Below, one piece after another: positions 12,518 to 25,866 of a DNA stretch of 64,000 nt (positions are counted from its first letter, which is position 1; each line of letters begins with the position of its first letter). The stretch covers positions 1 to 64,000 of the forward strand of contig DF237111.1 in assembly GCA_000708835.1 (NCBI GenBank), in the 5' to 3' direction. A program made the position numbers and the translations under genes. The DNA is from Klebsormidium nitens (lineage: Eukaryota; Streptophyta; Klebsormidiophyceae; Klebsormidiales; Klebsormidiaceae). Below the pieces are notes generated by a model. That model ran no database searches. It was not told the DNA's origin and saw nothing but the letters and a program-made list of their open reading frames with translations.

Positions 12518-13880
12518 ATGGCGGGTGGCATCGAGAGCCTCGGGAACGACGTCCTTGTCCTGATTTTGAACAAGCTCTGTCAGCAGGACCCCCCTTCTTT
12601 GCTGCGCGCCACGTGTGCTAGCAAAGCCTTGCTCAGCGCCGCCGCAGAAGCCCCCCACTTCTGGAGAAGGGCCTTTTTAGACTTCGCAGAGAACCCACAA
12701 AACGTGCTTCATCTGTCTTCCGAGGAGGAGGAGTTGGACAGAGAAGTTGAAGCCTTTGGTGGGTACCGGCGCTTGCTAACTGCCCGCTGGAGGACCGATG
12801 CAGGATACCCTGAACAAAGCCGGGTTGAATCGGCGTTGGGCGATCATGAACGTCCCGCTTTTGGCTACCATTTACAGACCAAGTGCAGCTTTCTACTCCT
12901 GGTTAGGCTGCAAGAAAGGGCTCTCGCGTTCAGCTTTCGCCCTTTGCAACGTGCCGCAAGGAGCATTGAAGGGTTTGATGGCTGGAAACCGGGCGGCTGG
13001 GAGTCCCTCGCTCTTCAGCCTCTGATTCCGTTCCAAGAAGTAGAAAGTGCGATGGTGAAAGCTACGGAAGAGTGTCCGAGAGCATCGGGTGCAATAGATC
13101 CCGGCCTTCTGTACGAACCTGAGATGTTTGCACTTGAAATTCACGCGCAAAGCGAAGGTGACGGTCAACTTTGGCATGGCACTTTCGTCGTCGCAAGAGT
13201 GGAAGACAATCTCCTGTCCACCAAGAGGTCTGGTGATCCTCTGGAGTGGTTCCGGTTGTGCTTTGGCACAATCCAGCCCGGACTTCGCCACAGAGGAAAT
13301 GGAAGAACGAGAGGGGTATGGGCGTATCTTCATTTCAACACTTCTGAGTGTCCTGGCTGGGGTTTCGAGTGGGAGGTACGTTTAGGACGCTCACAATTAG
13401 CCCAGTCTTCCCATAAGGAGAGTATCTTTGTCTACTAGCGAGATTTTACACAAAAAGGCGAAGGTTTCGTTGCAACGGCTAGCTCTGATTCCAGATATTC
13501 ATCTGCAACAGTGCTCGTTCGAAGGGTAAGCTTTGTTGCTCGGTCTAGCGTGTAGCCAACAAGATGCATAAACTGGATGCGGAAGCATATGGTGCATACG
13601 AAGTGTATATGGATAGACATTCCGAGCAACTTTCCAAGAGTGTTTCCAATTGCGTGTGTTGCTCACAAGGGAATTGATTTCTGGTGGAATCACAACAGAT
13701 CGTCAAGATGAACGAACGTTCCCCGCTCGTTCCTTCAGCCTGTCAAAGCTCTGATGCCTTCAAGTCACTCACTGCACGTGGCTTACGAAAAATGTTGAAA
13801 GGCGTTCGATAGGCCGGCCCCCCATCTCCCGAGGACCGTAGTACGCGCCCATAAAGGAAGCCGCTTATACTCTCTCCAGG
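12480..13880 (+). repeat. Tandem segmental duplication, copy A
   Basis: This block is homologous to 14940-16585. The match covers about 40 bases upstream of the start codon, the whole F-box reading frame, and 3' flank to a shared GGCCGGCCCC sequence near 13813/16509. The 3' flank of both copies carries a further stretch able to encode VAHKGxDFWWNHNR. Confidence 0.8.
12518..13438 (+). CDS. F-box protein with uncharacterised C-terminal domain
   Basis: Single-exon frame of 306 residues from the first ATG at 12518. Residues about 6-45 (SLGNDVLVLILNKLCQQDPP, SLLRATCASKALLSAA, FWRR) are a typical F-box, so the protein is expected to bind SKP1 in an SCF ubiquitin ligase. The remainder has no LRR or Kelch repeats. 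It is rich in Trp and Gly near the end (DPLEWFRLCFG, GVWAYLHFNT, GWGFEWEV) and could be a beta-rich target-binding domain. A donor-like GGTACG at 13374 could remove the last 20 residues; the duplicate copy ends just after this point. Target unknown. Confidence 0.75.
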   Translation: MAGGIESLGNDVLVLILNKLCQQDPPSLLRATCASKALLSAAAEAPHFWRRAFLDFAENPQNVLHLSSEEEELDREVEAFGGYRRLLTARWRTDAGYPEQSRVESALGDHERPAFGYHLQTKCSFLLLVRLQERALAFSFRPLQRAARSIEGFDGWKPGGWESLALQPLIPFQEVESAMVKATEECPRASGAIDPGLLYEPEMFALEIHAQSEGDGQLWHGTFVVARVEDNLLSTKRSGDPLEWFRLCFGTIQPGLRHRGNGRTRGVWAYLHFNTSECPGWGFEWEVRLGRSQLAQSSHKESIFVY

Positions 13881-14939
13881 CTGCTGCCTTGATTTAATGT
13901 ATAAGCTTTCGGCTCTTGTTGGGCCCGCATCTCACAAAGTCTGCGAAGCTAGCTGGACGGGTGAAAGTGTGTGGCTATGTTGCGGCCCAAACCGACCTGG
14001 ATTGCCCAAACCGTGACGTTACCCACAAGAACAATGGTCCCTATGCGTGTTGACAGTCCGCTCTACTTCGGACTTGTAACCCTCAGCGGGTTAGTATGAA
14101 AGAGAAGCGCTAGCGTGCGCAACGGTAAATGAAGTAGATTCGAGAATGACAATGACGAATGAAGGAAGAGATAACAAGCGAGCTTGAAGAAAAAGCTTTC
14201 CAAGTATTGCCCGGTGTTTTTTCCAACAATTTAGAGCATCGAAGTTGATGACGAATGCAATTAGGCGGAACACAATGAGCGGCAGGGATACTAAAGGGAT
14301 ACCCATGCGGAAAGGGTACTGGAATTGCTGCAGGAATAATGTCAGAAGCCTCATACCGTACTACGTCCGGTGCCATTTGTGCCTGTTTCTACACAGCGGG
14401 TGCGGCAATCTCCGCTTCGAGATCTGTTCCCAGGAGCGAATCTTTTGCTAAGGCGGTCCCTTGGAAAAGCCTGCATCCAAACAATCAGTTTGAAAAATAT
14501 TAGGCCGTAGCAAATGATTTTCTGGCCGCAAACCCGAAAACCCACCTCTTTAAAAATACGTCGGCTGCATGGATTTGTTCACTCTCGCCATCAGAATGAA
14601 AACGGCGACCCTGTACTGCTTTTCTCGGTGTTCAAAGGCCTGCGCTGCTAGTAGTGCTACGCTTGAGCTGTCTGGAATGGTTTGGCAGAAAATCGTTCCG
14701 TCGAGTCTGATTCCGCTCAACGTTCCGTCGCCGCTAGGACGCGCGGCTCCATGTCTCGCGCATGGGAACATTGTGGGCCGACGTAACGTGCGGAGGCGGG
14801 AACGTCGCGCGCGCTCACGACGAACACGCAAACCTTTCGCGTTTGGAAGGATTCGGGGACTGCTTTCAGGCTTACTTGAGCCCGTCGGGGAATCAGCCAA
14901 GGACTGTAGAATCGATGTTTTTTCCTCTAACAACCCGCT
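13881..14939. other. Spacer between the F-box duplicates
   Basis: No gene is supported. A 150-codon frame on the plus strand (14569-15021) is Arg/Ser-rich, overlaps the start of the second F-box copy in another frame and resembles nothing, so I leave it out. Confidence 0.4.
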
Positions 14940-16585
14940 GCAATACAGAATCGCTGAAAGTTCGCATGCGAGGCGATGGCGGCTGGCATTGAGATCCTCG
15001 GGAACGACGTCCTTCTCGTGATTTTGAACAAGCTCTATGAGCAGGACCTTTCTTCCTTGTTGCGCGCCACGTGTGCCAGTAAAGCCTTGCTCAGCGCCGC
15101 TGCAGAAGCCCCCAACTTCTGGAGAAGGGTCTTTTTGGCCGTCCCAGAGAACCCACAAAGCGGAACTCATCTGTCTCCTGAGGAGGAGGAGTTGGACAGA
15201 GCAGTCGAAGCCTTTGGTGGGTACCGGCGCTTGCTGACCGCCCGCTGGAGCACTGACGCAGTATCCCGTGAACAAAGCCAGGTTGAATCGACGTTGAACA
15301 ATCATAGGGAACCCCTGTTTGAGGTTCACCTAGCGGCAAAGTGCAGCATTCTGGTCCTGGTCAGGCTGGAAGAGACGGCTTTCGCCTTCGCCCTTCTCAG
15401 CGTGCGACAAGGAGGATAGAAGGGCTCGGTGGTTGGCATCCGGGCAAATGCTGGGAGTCCCTCACCCTTCAGCCACTACTTCCGGCCCACGAACTGAACA
15501 GTGCGTTAATGAAAGCTTTGCGGCCAGGAGCTTTGAGTGCAACATATCCGGCTTTCTGTTCGACCCTGAGACGTTTTCAGTTGAGATCCACACGCGAATG
15601 GATGGAGACGGTCAGCTTTGGCAAGGCACTTTTGACGGCTTAAGATGGGGAGACAATCTCCTGTCCACCAAGGGGTCTGGTGATCCGCTGGAGTGGTTTC
15701 GCTTGTACGCCTTTGGCGAGATCCAGCCCGGAATTTGCCACAGGGGAGATGTAGGAGTGAGAGGGGTATGGGGGTATCTTCGTTTCAATACTTACGGGTG
15801 TCCTGGCTGGAGTTTTGACTGGGAAATACAGGACGCTGACGATTAGCCCAGGCTTCTTAGAGTACTAAAGGACTTCCTCGATGCCTCATAGCGAAATCTT
15901 TGCGCAAGAAACAAAGGCTTCGCTTTTCTGCTCAACGGTTGGATCTGATTGGCAACAATTTTATCTTCAGTTGCCCGTCCGAAGGTCAAGTTCGAGGATG
16001 AACTGCTCGGTCCAACATATAGTCAACAAGATGCATAAGCTGGCAATGCACCGGCAGCCTATGGGGCATACGCATACACTCTCCAAGCGAGCTGCGGCCG
16101 TCGACTTATAGGTATGTGATCCGCATGGCAGTCTCTGCCAGCAGTATCTTAGTACGCCGCAGGAGAAAGACTTGTAGTACCCGCCGTCAAATACGACATA
16201 CACGGGCTTTCTTATGGTCAAATAACGAGAGTGTGCAATTTTTGAAAATGGCCTCTTGCTTCTCCTTCTTTGCTCTCGAGAAAATGACGGATGGTCGCTC
16301 GAGCGATCTTCTTTCTCCTCATGTCATTGCGTATGTTGCTCATAAGGGGTTGGATTTTTGGTGGAATCATAACAGATTTGCAAAGATGAGCGTACGTTTC
16401 CCGCTCGTCTCTTCAGCCGGTAAAGCTGCAGATTAACGCTTTTCGATGCCGTCAAGTGTTTTCATGCTTCAAGTGCTCACGAACAACTTTCTGGGAAGCG
16501 CTCGATGGGCCGGCCCCGTTTTCTGAGCAGACCGTTTGACGCCCCCAGAAATAACTGTCGCTTTTGATAATCTACTTCTCAAGCT
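14940..16585 (+). repeat. Tandem segmental duplication, copy B
   Basis: Homologue of 12480-13880, longer because of inserted sequence in its 3' flank (about 16080-16330). It contains the frameshifted F-box copy and a stretch encoding YVAHKGLDFWWNHNR near 16330-16375. Confidence 0.75.
14976..15846 (+). pseudogene. Frameshifted tandem F-box paralogue
   Basis: It starts like the 12518 gene (MAAGIEILGNDVLLVILNKL) and keeps the F-box, but frame 1 stops at 15417 after a small deletion near 15385. The homology continues in a second frame (RRIEGLGGWHPG, LNSALMKAL), then moves to a third frame near 15520 (FDPETFSVEIHT, DPLEWFRLY, GCPGWSFDWEI) and ends at 15846. Two frame changes relative to copy A make it a probable pseudogene, unless short introns restore it. 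The truncated first frame still encodes a complete F-box and could be translated. Confidence 0.75.
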
Positions 16586-18456
16586 TCGCTACACGATTCT
16601 ACATACGTGCTGGGCGATGGCCATGGCACCGAGGGCTGCATGAGCTTTCGGGCAAGATATTGCGCAATCATTGAGATCATGTGGCATCGTACGTATATCA
16701 AGGCCGGGCCCTCCCCCTGCTGCCACGTCACTCCTGCGTGCCAAAATATATGTGCGCGGTTGCGGCCACTACTCCTGTCCTCAACTGATGGATAATCATC
16801 TTGATTCACCCCCTTGGAAAAGCTGCCTACACCCCTAAGGTCGCCCCTTAGTTGGGCATGTCGGAAAAGTCTGAGAAGTCAACTGAAGGGAGGAAAGTGG
16901 GCCGAGTGTGCCCAAACATTTTATGTCAGTTGCAAGTCGCAAGCTCTTCCTATACGAATGGCAGAGCCGGAAGCATTCTTATCAACAATCGAGTTACATA
17001 CACGGTTAAGGTTTGCGACGCACTAAGGCTAGCACGCCCGGACGTGAATTTGCCCCGATTGCCAGGTCTTGCAGATTTGCGATCGAGTGACTCCGTTGAT
17101 CGACGTACCGATTTTGTGAATATGCCGTAATGATTTGAAACCAGTGAAATGCGTAAGAGAATAAATATGTTATGTCCCTTGCATATATTAGCACATGCAA
17201 GCGGCCGTGCCAGCGCAATATTCAGTGTGCCACGTAAGGTGGTACATGACACTACTGATTTCTGTCACGCTAGCTGCACAATTGAACCCAGTCGATCTCT
17301 TATGTCTGAACACATACTGCATGAAATTATATATACCGTGCATAGCGCGTCGAATGGCATCGAACAATCACGCTGAAATGAACACGACTTCATCCGATAC
17401 TAATTCCATGATAACCTCTGCAACTTATTTAGTGCCGGTAACTCAAGGGATTAGATAGAGATCGGGGCATCTGGTTGCGGGGCAATGATCAGGTTTGCTT
17501 GGTTAATGATTGTCTCTATACTAATGATCCATGCACAAAGCTCAACTGAACTCGGGATGTCAGACTCGCGTTTAGTTGCAACATGTTCCTACGGAAAATC
17601 ATTGCGCATCTAGTTGGTCACCTCTGCAATGGTCCGAGCAGATGAGACCGTGGATCTTCCGACCGAGGATGCAAGTAATCCAAGGTCACGTTCACTCTTA
17701 ATCGTGACCTGAATGATACGCTTGAGGTCAACCAGAAAACTTTTATGGAGTTGTGCCAATGACAAATTTTGGATGCATTGGCCCTCGAGAAGCTAGATAC
17801 TACCGTCTCACCAGACAGTTGGCAGTCAAATTATGCTATCGAATGCTACGCTACCGCTCGCATACACTGTTTCCTATGCACTTGGCAGGGCCAGCAAGCA
17901 CTAACCAGCAACCGGACCGCTTGGCCAGCTGACAGTATACAAGCTCACAGCCTATATGCATGGCGCCAAAGCTTTGGCACACCAAACTTGTTCCACCAAG
18001 CTCTCCTTGTCATCCCCTGTCGTTTTTCTAAGCCGCAGTAACCGAGCTCAACCCCTGCGTCGCTGAGCAAGGGTCACAATCTACTCGCGCCCCTTCCAGG
18101 AATCCTCCCATCCCAACGCCGACATGTTCGCTCTCGGGCAATTGCGCGAATCATTGCACTCCTCAACCGTCTGTGTTACTATGATACAGGTCCTTCAAAG
18201 TCCTTACCTCAAGCCATTCACGTGCATGGATTAGCCGCAGCGATAAATCCACACTCGTAACCTGTCTATCTCTCCTTCCCCCGGGTTAGTTAGCTCCTGT
18301 CTATAGCAGGACTCCCCCACTTGTCCACGGCTTTGAAACCTCCGTATTCACACTCTCTTATATCGATCTTCCAGTTCCGCCGGGGCCTTTCCCTTCCGAT
18401 CGCCCCCCTTTCTCCAAGATCACCGCCACCCCCGTTCCAGCTGGCACCATCAGCTG
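16586..18456. other. Gene-poor stretch
   Basis: No coding region, RNA gene or mobile element was recognised on either strand. It lies downstream of the F-box block and downstream of the minus-strand KH gene. Confidence 0.4.
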
Positions 18457-21400
18457 CTATTGCATGTGCCCGTGACCATATTCCGTGGCGTTCTGGTGGA
18501 CTTTTTGGCTCAACAAATACTGGGCGATTTGCGTCCCCTCCAATGGACCCGTGATGGTGATTTTTCTGCACGACGACAAAGAACGACGGTTAGACAGGTA
18601 CGAACGATCCACATATCATTCCCCGATCGCAGAGCAGGTGGACGGGACTGTGATTTCTGAAAGGGATACTTCAACAATCATTACAAAAAGGGTCGTATCT
18701 CATCGGCATGGGAAGGTTTGTGTGGCATCAGCCTCCTGTCACGATAATGAAAACACTTAAAAGCTGAATTAGCTGCATCACACCTGACTGGGGCAGTTCC
18801 GTTTGGCTGACTTTCTATGCGGTTAGCCTGACCACCTTTCACGGGTTCGTTGAAACAAAAAGCAAAGAGAGAGCGCCACGCCCGGTTGATGCATGCGCTG
18901 TGACAGACTAGGCTCGTAATCTCTTTTGAACGTGACGGTTCCTGTCTAATGTGTTGGTCGCACCTGTTAGTGGTGCCCATAACGAAGTCGCCCCGGTCCG
19001 AAATTTTGATTCGGACGCCCGCCATCTGGAGACGAAAAATGGCGCGTTAAAAGATTGAGCAGCAAAGGATGTACAAGTCAGGAGAAGACCGCTGGAATGG
19101 AGGTGATCTATTGCAAAGTCTGGCAGGCTGACAACGTGAACAGAACTGCGGCGAAATTATGGTGGGCAGAAGGGAGGACAGAAGCGAGACGTCCTCTGCC
19201 TAAACGCTTGATCGGCAGGAGGGCTTCAAAGCTGAAAGAATGCACCCGGGGTTGCTTTGTAATCCTTTTGCATTCGAGAGACAACTGTTCCAAAGTTTCG
19301 CTTCGAAAGATGAAAGCAGGTCTCCTCCCCAGGGATCTGAAACAGGTCCAGAAAGTTGCTTCTACTAAAAGCCTGGAAAGTTCACGGGGCCGGTGAGGCG
19401 ATATGTTTAATAGGCAAGAATTCAATGCTCTGTAACAAACGTGAGTCGTTCTGGACAAGGTCCAGAAACTCAAGCGTCCGACTCCCCTCTCACTGAAATC
19501 CGGATCTCACGGAGCCTCCGCATGGTCTTTCAACGTACTATCTTCTGAAGAAGTGCCTCTACCTGGAAGGTCGTGTATCGCCGAAGCCTAACTTAAAGGA
19601 CTCTGCTGTGCTCGCCTGCTTGAAATGATCAGGGCTCCCCAAACAACTTGCTGACTCGGGGCGGACTTGTCCACCAAAGAGGACGCTCCTGCCGAAGTTC
19701 AGAACGCTCTGAGAACCACCATTTGAAAAGCTTTCTCGTCCTGATGTCCCTTATCAAGTATCGCTTCTCCTTACTCCCTTGGAAAACCGTCTACTCGATG
19801 CACCAAGATCCAACTCGCCCTACAAAGTCCGGTGGTGTACGGTCTTCCTCCAATTAGAAGACTTCCGGCAGAGAAAGCTGTGTCCTTAACCAGGTTCCCC
19901 AATTTGAATCGCGTGTTTGATCCTCCCCGTGACCCACAACGGCCCATATTTTCCTTCGTCCCCCAAAACGTTATTCACCAGTGGAAGGTTGAAAGTCGAA
20001 GCTCACCTGCTGAATCTCGGTGATCGTCCTTCCCCCCCGCCCAACAATGGCCCCGACGTGCTCGTCGGGCACGGCAACCGTGATTGCGTGCGTTGGAGGA
20101 CCCCCCGGTATCATTCCCGCCAGCTGGGCCATGTGTTGGGGGGGCAAAATGGGGTGCTGCGAGCAAGCCAAAGAGAGTTTTGAGCATAGCACGAGAGCTA
20201 CCCGTCAGAGGCGAGCTATCTCCCCACGTTTGGCGGACACCCGACATGGAGTGACCGGGAAGAAAGTTTCCAGGTCCGTGAAAATATGGACGTGCACTCT
20301 GCGATCAATCAAATGCAGATACGGATGAAAAAGCAAATGAAGTACGGCCACTATATGATATCATTTCATAGAAACCCTCGCTTATGTTGAAATTCGGGGC
20401 CAGAATGAGTTGCTGGACCATGGCCGAATCAGCACTGCGCCCCGAAAGGGCTCAGCGATACATCAAACGACAGAATGCGTCCCAGAACGGGCCGAGAGTC
20501 CCTATATATTATGCATGAGGCCTGCTGCTGCAAAAGGTCCCAAGAGAAACGTTCCGACAGCTCCAAAAAGGTCCGTCTGAAAAGTGAGGGTCCGATAGAG
20601 CGTTGAAATCTATTGCAAGAAAAGCCGCCAAGCACTTCGAACCGAAGTAGCGTCCAGAAGCCTACGCATGAAGAAATCCAAAGGGGACCATCTGGGTGAC
20701 CATCTTCAAAGCAGCGCTGCAAAAGCTTTGGTCCCTAACGTCATAGTTTCAATCCCCTTTCCGCATTTGAGGAAACGAATCGTCGAGAACAGCGCCCAAA
20801 GATGTTGAAAGCGAGCCGCGTGAGGCCCGAAGCGACGAGACGCGAATATGTTCAGCCAGACCGAAAGGGGTCTCAAAAGTGTTCGTAAGACGTCGACAAC
20901 ACGTCCTTAAAGTCGAAGCAGCCATCGAATGATGCTCAAGCGAAGCCAAGCGAAAAAGCTTGCATGTCCGAAGGAACGTAAGAAACAATTGCGGAGCAGT
21001 GCTGGCAAGTACGCCCCCAAGATGGATTGTGAAGCAGATAGAAACACCGTGAGGATAGAGTAGCTACCTGCTGGAATGGCATGCCCTGACCAGGGCCCAT
21101 GGGAAACCCGTGCAGGGGCATTGGGCCGTGGGGCATGCCTACGGGAGTGTAAACTGCAAGAAGCAAAAGCCGTACGTCGTATCTTTCATGCCACTTGAGC
21201 AGTATATCCAGGGGATAAATGTCGATGTTCGAAGAGCTCAGTCATTTTAAACAAGAAGCGAGCCAACGAACGACCAATGAAGAATCTGTGATCCCTCTCG
21301 TGTAAAGATACACGCAATCAACATAACCATCAAAGCATCCGATCACAGATAAAAATGCAACCTCCCTGCTGCTGCTACTCACAAAGCGTCAAGATTGAGA

Positions 21401-24400
21401 CAGCGTCGAATCCCCTCAAAGTGTCTTTTTGCCTTTAAAAGAACACCAGGTTCTTTTTCGCTTGAAAATCAATCTTCCTGTGAAAGCGACAACAAATCAG
21501 TGCAGAGATTCCCCCAGACAATGCACCTGAAGACCCTCTTTGTATTGCTTCACTGCATACACTTCAAACAATAAATGGCGCCCTCACTCCCCGCATACGC
21601 CCTATGAAACTAAAGCAGCAACAGAAACCAACTCACCGGAGTAGGAGAGCGGCATGTTGGAGTACAACATGTAGTTGGGATCCTCCGTCATTTTGGCCAG
21701 GATGAGCGCCACTGCGCGCATCTGCTGCTCCAGCTTCCCCGTGATTGTAACAATGCGGTCCGTTACCCCAGGGACCGCTTGGTCCTGCCCCGACAGCTTA
21801 ATGTTGGCCGCGCTGTCTTCTACGTACGCCCTGAGACGCCGAAAGAAGTTGAGTTAAGGTTACGACTTATGATTGAGGTTATATAAAGGAACAGCCTGCT
21901 TGCTCATAGCAGGCAGATCCGCCGCATGCCCTTTTCAATGATGGCCACGACTACCATGGGGCTGCATGTGGGAACAATCAGCGGCCTCGCAAGTAGTATC
22001 CTCCAAATAAACGGAACAGCTTGTATAAGATGCCCTGTGAACTACTCTCGAGCATGCTGGTGCTAGGTCACGAGGAGGTGCAATCATTGGGGAGAAGACA
22101 GTGCTGGTCGTTGTGTAGCTTCTGGAGGGGTCAGAAGGCAGCTTTGAGAGGACTTCGAAGCAATCCTCGTACTCTTCTGAATGATTCGACGTGCTACAAC
22201 TAAACACAGCTCGAAGCCATCGTTTGTTTTCTCCTGATCGATTCAACAGCCTGAAACTCACCAGAATTTTATCTCAAATGTTCATAAGTGATTCGAGGTT
22301 CATCCTCACGTATACAGTCATCGAATTCATGTGACTCCACATTCATAAAGCCTCACTCGATTCTGCCACAACGACGTCTGACACACCGCTAAGCCCTTGA
22401 CATAGGTTCAGCGCCAACGAACCAATCACGTCACTTGCTGACCTTATTGTCGCCCCTCCTTTGCCAATGATCCCCCCGCAGACAGCGTTGGGAACTATGA
22501 GCTTCACCTGGCTCGTTTTCTGAGAGATGTCTCCCCCCCCAGCCTCCTGCAGAGCAAAAGTTGGCAGTCAGAGCCAGGTCCACACGCCCTCTTTCAAGGA
22601 AAAAAACCCTGAATGATGTCCAATGGCATGGTGAATCTGACTGCCACAGTTGAAACCTTCTCAAACAAACCATCCATAATTGCCCTAACCCATGTTTATA
22701 CCCAACGCTGAACCATGATCCTCCAGACAATCGAACCCTTCACGCACATGGAGAGATGACAAGAGTACAGTCTCCAAAAGAGCCAAACCTTTACAGATCC
22801 TTGAACCCCAGTACAGAGACCTTTGTTGCAAATTCATGGCAAACACAAACTCTCCAAGCGCCAAAACCTTGTTTTAGACTGAGTCTCTGCGTTAACCCAC
22901 CTCGGTCATGATCTTGGAAAGGATTAAGTGCAGTGCGGTGAGAATGGCGTTGATAGTCCCGCTGAGCAGGATGATGCGGTCAGTGGTGCCCGGGAAAAAC
23001 TCGCGGTTGCGGGACAGCTGTATTCTGGCCCCCGACTGGAGCTGGAATTCGCTGATGGTGGACCCCCCCTTGCCAATGATGGACCCGGCGGAAGCGTTGG
23101 AGATGAGGAAACGGACGGAGGAGGGGGTGTCGCTGGCGTTGTCTGGAGGAAGCGCGATTAGAAGGCAGTTAGTGGCGTGGCTCAAACTTTAACAAGGTGT
23201 CTACAGAGAGCGCATCAGCAGGCTGGCGCTAGGTTGTACATGGTTGAGCAGTTTTTGAGACACGGTTGGAGGAAATGGCGGACGGTGACCTCCAACAGTG
23301 TAGAATTGTAATGGGAGGAGTTGCCTGCATACAGAACAATCAAGATCAAGGTCGGTGTGAATGGGTGACAAGATGGTATGAGAGCAGCATTCAGCATTCC
23401 AGCAACCCGGTTATCCTCAGCTGAACAAGGTCAATCAAAGAGATGACTGTCTTGTTGAAGTAGAAGTTTTCTCCATCAAAAGCATGCCACAAAGGGAGCC
23501 AGCCCCTACGAAAGGATGTGTGGGACTGGAATGCTTTGCTAAAAAGGGCATGCTCCTTTGATTGCCGACCACCTTGTCGCACCAGATCTAACTGACTGTT
23601 ACCATGACTTGCATGCAACATCCTGCAAAAGGACCAGATATTGGAATACTTTTCACAGCCTCACCATGCAGGAAGCAAAGAAACGTGAATGGAAAACTAT
23701 GAACCATTACTAGATACTTAGAAGTGCCAGAGTTGAGAAAAAAAAAAAAGCAAACCACTGTGCAGGAGAATGAATGCTGGCACCTGACAAATCAAATACT
23801 GGATAGCAACATGAAGGCACAGCACTGTTTGCTGTGCTGTGCCGCTGGATTCTGAGTTGCTGCAATGAGTATCGAAACTTTGACATGTCGTCAACAAAAA
23901 AAACAGTCTGCAATTGAAAACAGCGTTGCTATCGGACTATGACCTCCTGTCAGAGTAATGTAGCAAATCATGCAATCGGGACTTTTTTAGCTTGTGATGA
24001 TTTCTTCAGAAGCTCTGTCTGACAAACCTGCTAACAATCTCATGTCCTGGACACTGGGTCAGACAATCGCACCGCCCTCTACTTCAGCAAACCAGAAAAG
24101 GGCACAGGATCGCTTGCCACTAACGTCTCTGAACCTGATCGGTTTGTGACAGGTCCTCTTCCATGCACAAGCAATAAGATTAGGGGGGAGGGCACCTCAG
24201 TGAAAAACAGGAGCAGCCCTACTTGAACTGTTAAGTGACAGTCATTGACCAGCTGTTCAATGGATTCTCATATGATGCTCCTTGCAAAAATCCAACCAAG
24301 AATTTGACATCCCAGCGAAGGCCTACAATAGCGCACCAGTGGCTCTTCGTTGCCAGACGTGCTTACAGACTAACCTAGGTAGACACTCCCGAAAGAAGCA

Positions 24401-25866
24401 TACAGCTCCTGATTGAAGTGTTTGTGTTGATAGGTACATTGTTCAATTCTTTCTGAATGCAAACCCCATCAAATGCAAGCAAAATACAAGAAAAACTAGA
24501 AATCAGTTTAATGGAAACGTTGCATCACTTAGTAATATATGTGAGGCATTCGCTCTCCTCAAAGGGCTTTGCTGAGAGATCCAGGAAAGTCTTTACTGCT
24601 TGGGTGGTGCAACGGGCGTCCTTGCATATAGCGACCCCTGTGAAATACACAGGCTACAGAAAAACTGGAAATGAAGAAGGGAAGACAAACCTACAATGCT
24701 CCGTGCTACATCGCAGAAAGTCAAGCAGAGAAACTGTCTGCCTGTTTCAGGATGCTGCTCTGCAAACTGCATCTCTTTTCCCCCTTTCAGAACGAAATGC
24801 TGTCATGGTCTATTCTGTCAGATCTCAGAATACCAGGATTCAAGATCAAGGCATGAATGCATTGATCCACATGGTGGCACCGATCCCTACTCGGGCGTAT
24901 CAACAAGCAAAATATGCGGACCGTGCCCTGACCATCAAGTCAACTCCATCAAAATGCAACAATCAACGACCGAGCAACAATCAATTGAATCAAGCATAGA
25001 AGATTTTAAGCATGCAATCTGTGTGCATCATGCAAACGTGAAGTCTATCTTTCAACTCTCCACAAGAAGCTTCTACTCAACTCCAAACTTGCTCCCGACA
25101 GATCGACTGCTGTCAACTGAGTTGACACAAGTTCCGCTCGCTAGCAGGATGCTTGATGACATCATGCATGACCAGCAAGTTGCATTCAGATCTGTAACAT
25201 CACAGCTACAGAGAACAGACATTCGCAATTAATGCAACACCACCTTCTCAATGCCTACCTTGCAGACCAAAAGTGCCCCATCTCACAGCTTACTGCTTAT
25301 CACTGGTTTGCTCAGCAAACACTTTACAAACATCCACAACAAACAAAATCCAAGCATCTCAGGGGACACAAACGTAAGTGTTCTTTCAACAGGACGGATC
25401 TTAGCGAGCACCAACGACAGCATTGCATCTTGACTACCTAAAACCCTTGCTTAGAAGCACCGCCAAGGACACCAATGCATGCATTGTTCCCCTTGCATGC
25501 GCACTACACCAGAAACCCTTGCATGTATGCCGACAGAAGCACTTCTCAGACGGCAACCTCTAGATCAGGGGCTTGTTGGAGTGCATGATACTCACCGGTG
25601 TCAACCTGTAAGTTCCGCTTTTTTGTGGGGCTAGCATGCTCCTCCTCCCGCAACCCCTCCTCTTTCTCTGGAGATCTTTTCATCCTCTCAGAGCTGCCCG
25701 CTTGTTCCTTTTGCTCGTGCTCCTGGAGGAGGGCTGTCAAGTTAGGGGAGGAGTTGAGGGTGAGCCCCGCAACCCTGTTCAGAGGGCTGTCCAGCTGACC
25801 ATTCAGACTGCCTGCATCGCCCTCCTTTGGGGGTGGGGATGAATGCCCTGCGCCGGAATCGATCAT
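18457..25866 (-). CDS. BTR1: BTR1-like RNA-binding protein with three KH domains
   Basis: Eight exons in transcript order: 25866-25596, 23142-22901, 22546-22443, 21830-21637, 21153-21068, 20156-20007, 19025-18964, 18565-18457. Every junction is GT-AG and every phase fits, giving 405 residues ending in GHGHMQ and a TAG. The N-terminal exon is hydrophilic and acidic with a basic SPTKKR patch. KH1 has [15 protein letters not shown] and [16 protein letters not shown]2 has [13 protein letters not shown]3 has [16 protein letters not shown] and [16 protein letters not shown] Met/Pro/Gly-rich linker lies between KH2 and KH3. Order, linker and motifs match plant BTR1 (a NOVA/PCBP-type protein known to bind single-stranded RNA) better than PEPPER or FLK. 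Expected role: RNA processing or stability in nucleus or cytoplasm. Intron 1 is about 2.45 kb, unusually long for this window. Confidence 0.92.
23739..23750 (+). repeat. Poly-A run in KH gene intron 1
   Basis: An A-rich homopolymer (poly-T on the coding strand) inside the long first intron of the KH gene. No further element is visible around it. Confidence 0.6.

Noticed and set aside
14569-15021. 150-codon frame, Arg/Ser-rich
   Set aside because: Overlaps the start of the second F-box copy in another frame and has no family resemblance.
16116-16436. 106-codon frame containing VAHKGLDFWWNHNR
   Set aside because: The motif is also in the 3' flank of copy A, but there the frame stops right after it, and the upstream part is absent from copy A; not supported as a gene.
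18290-18571. 93-codon minus-strand frame over the last KH exon
   Set aside because: It is the wrong frame; the correct frame in phase with KH3 ends at the TAG at 18457.
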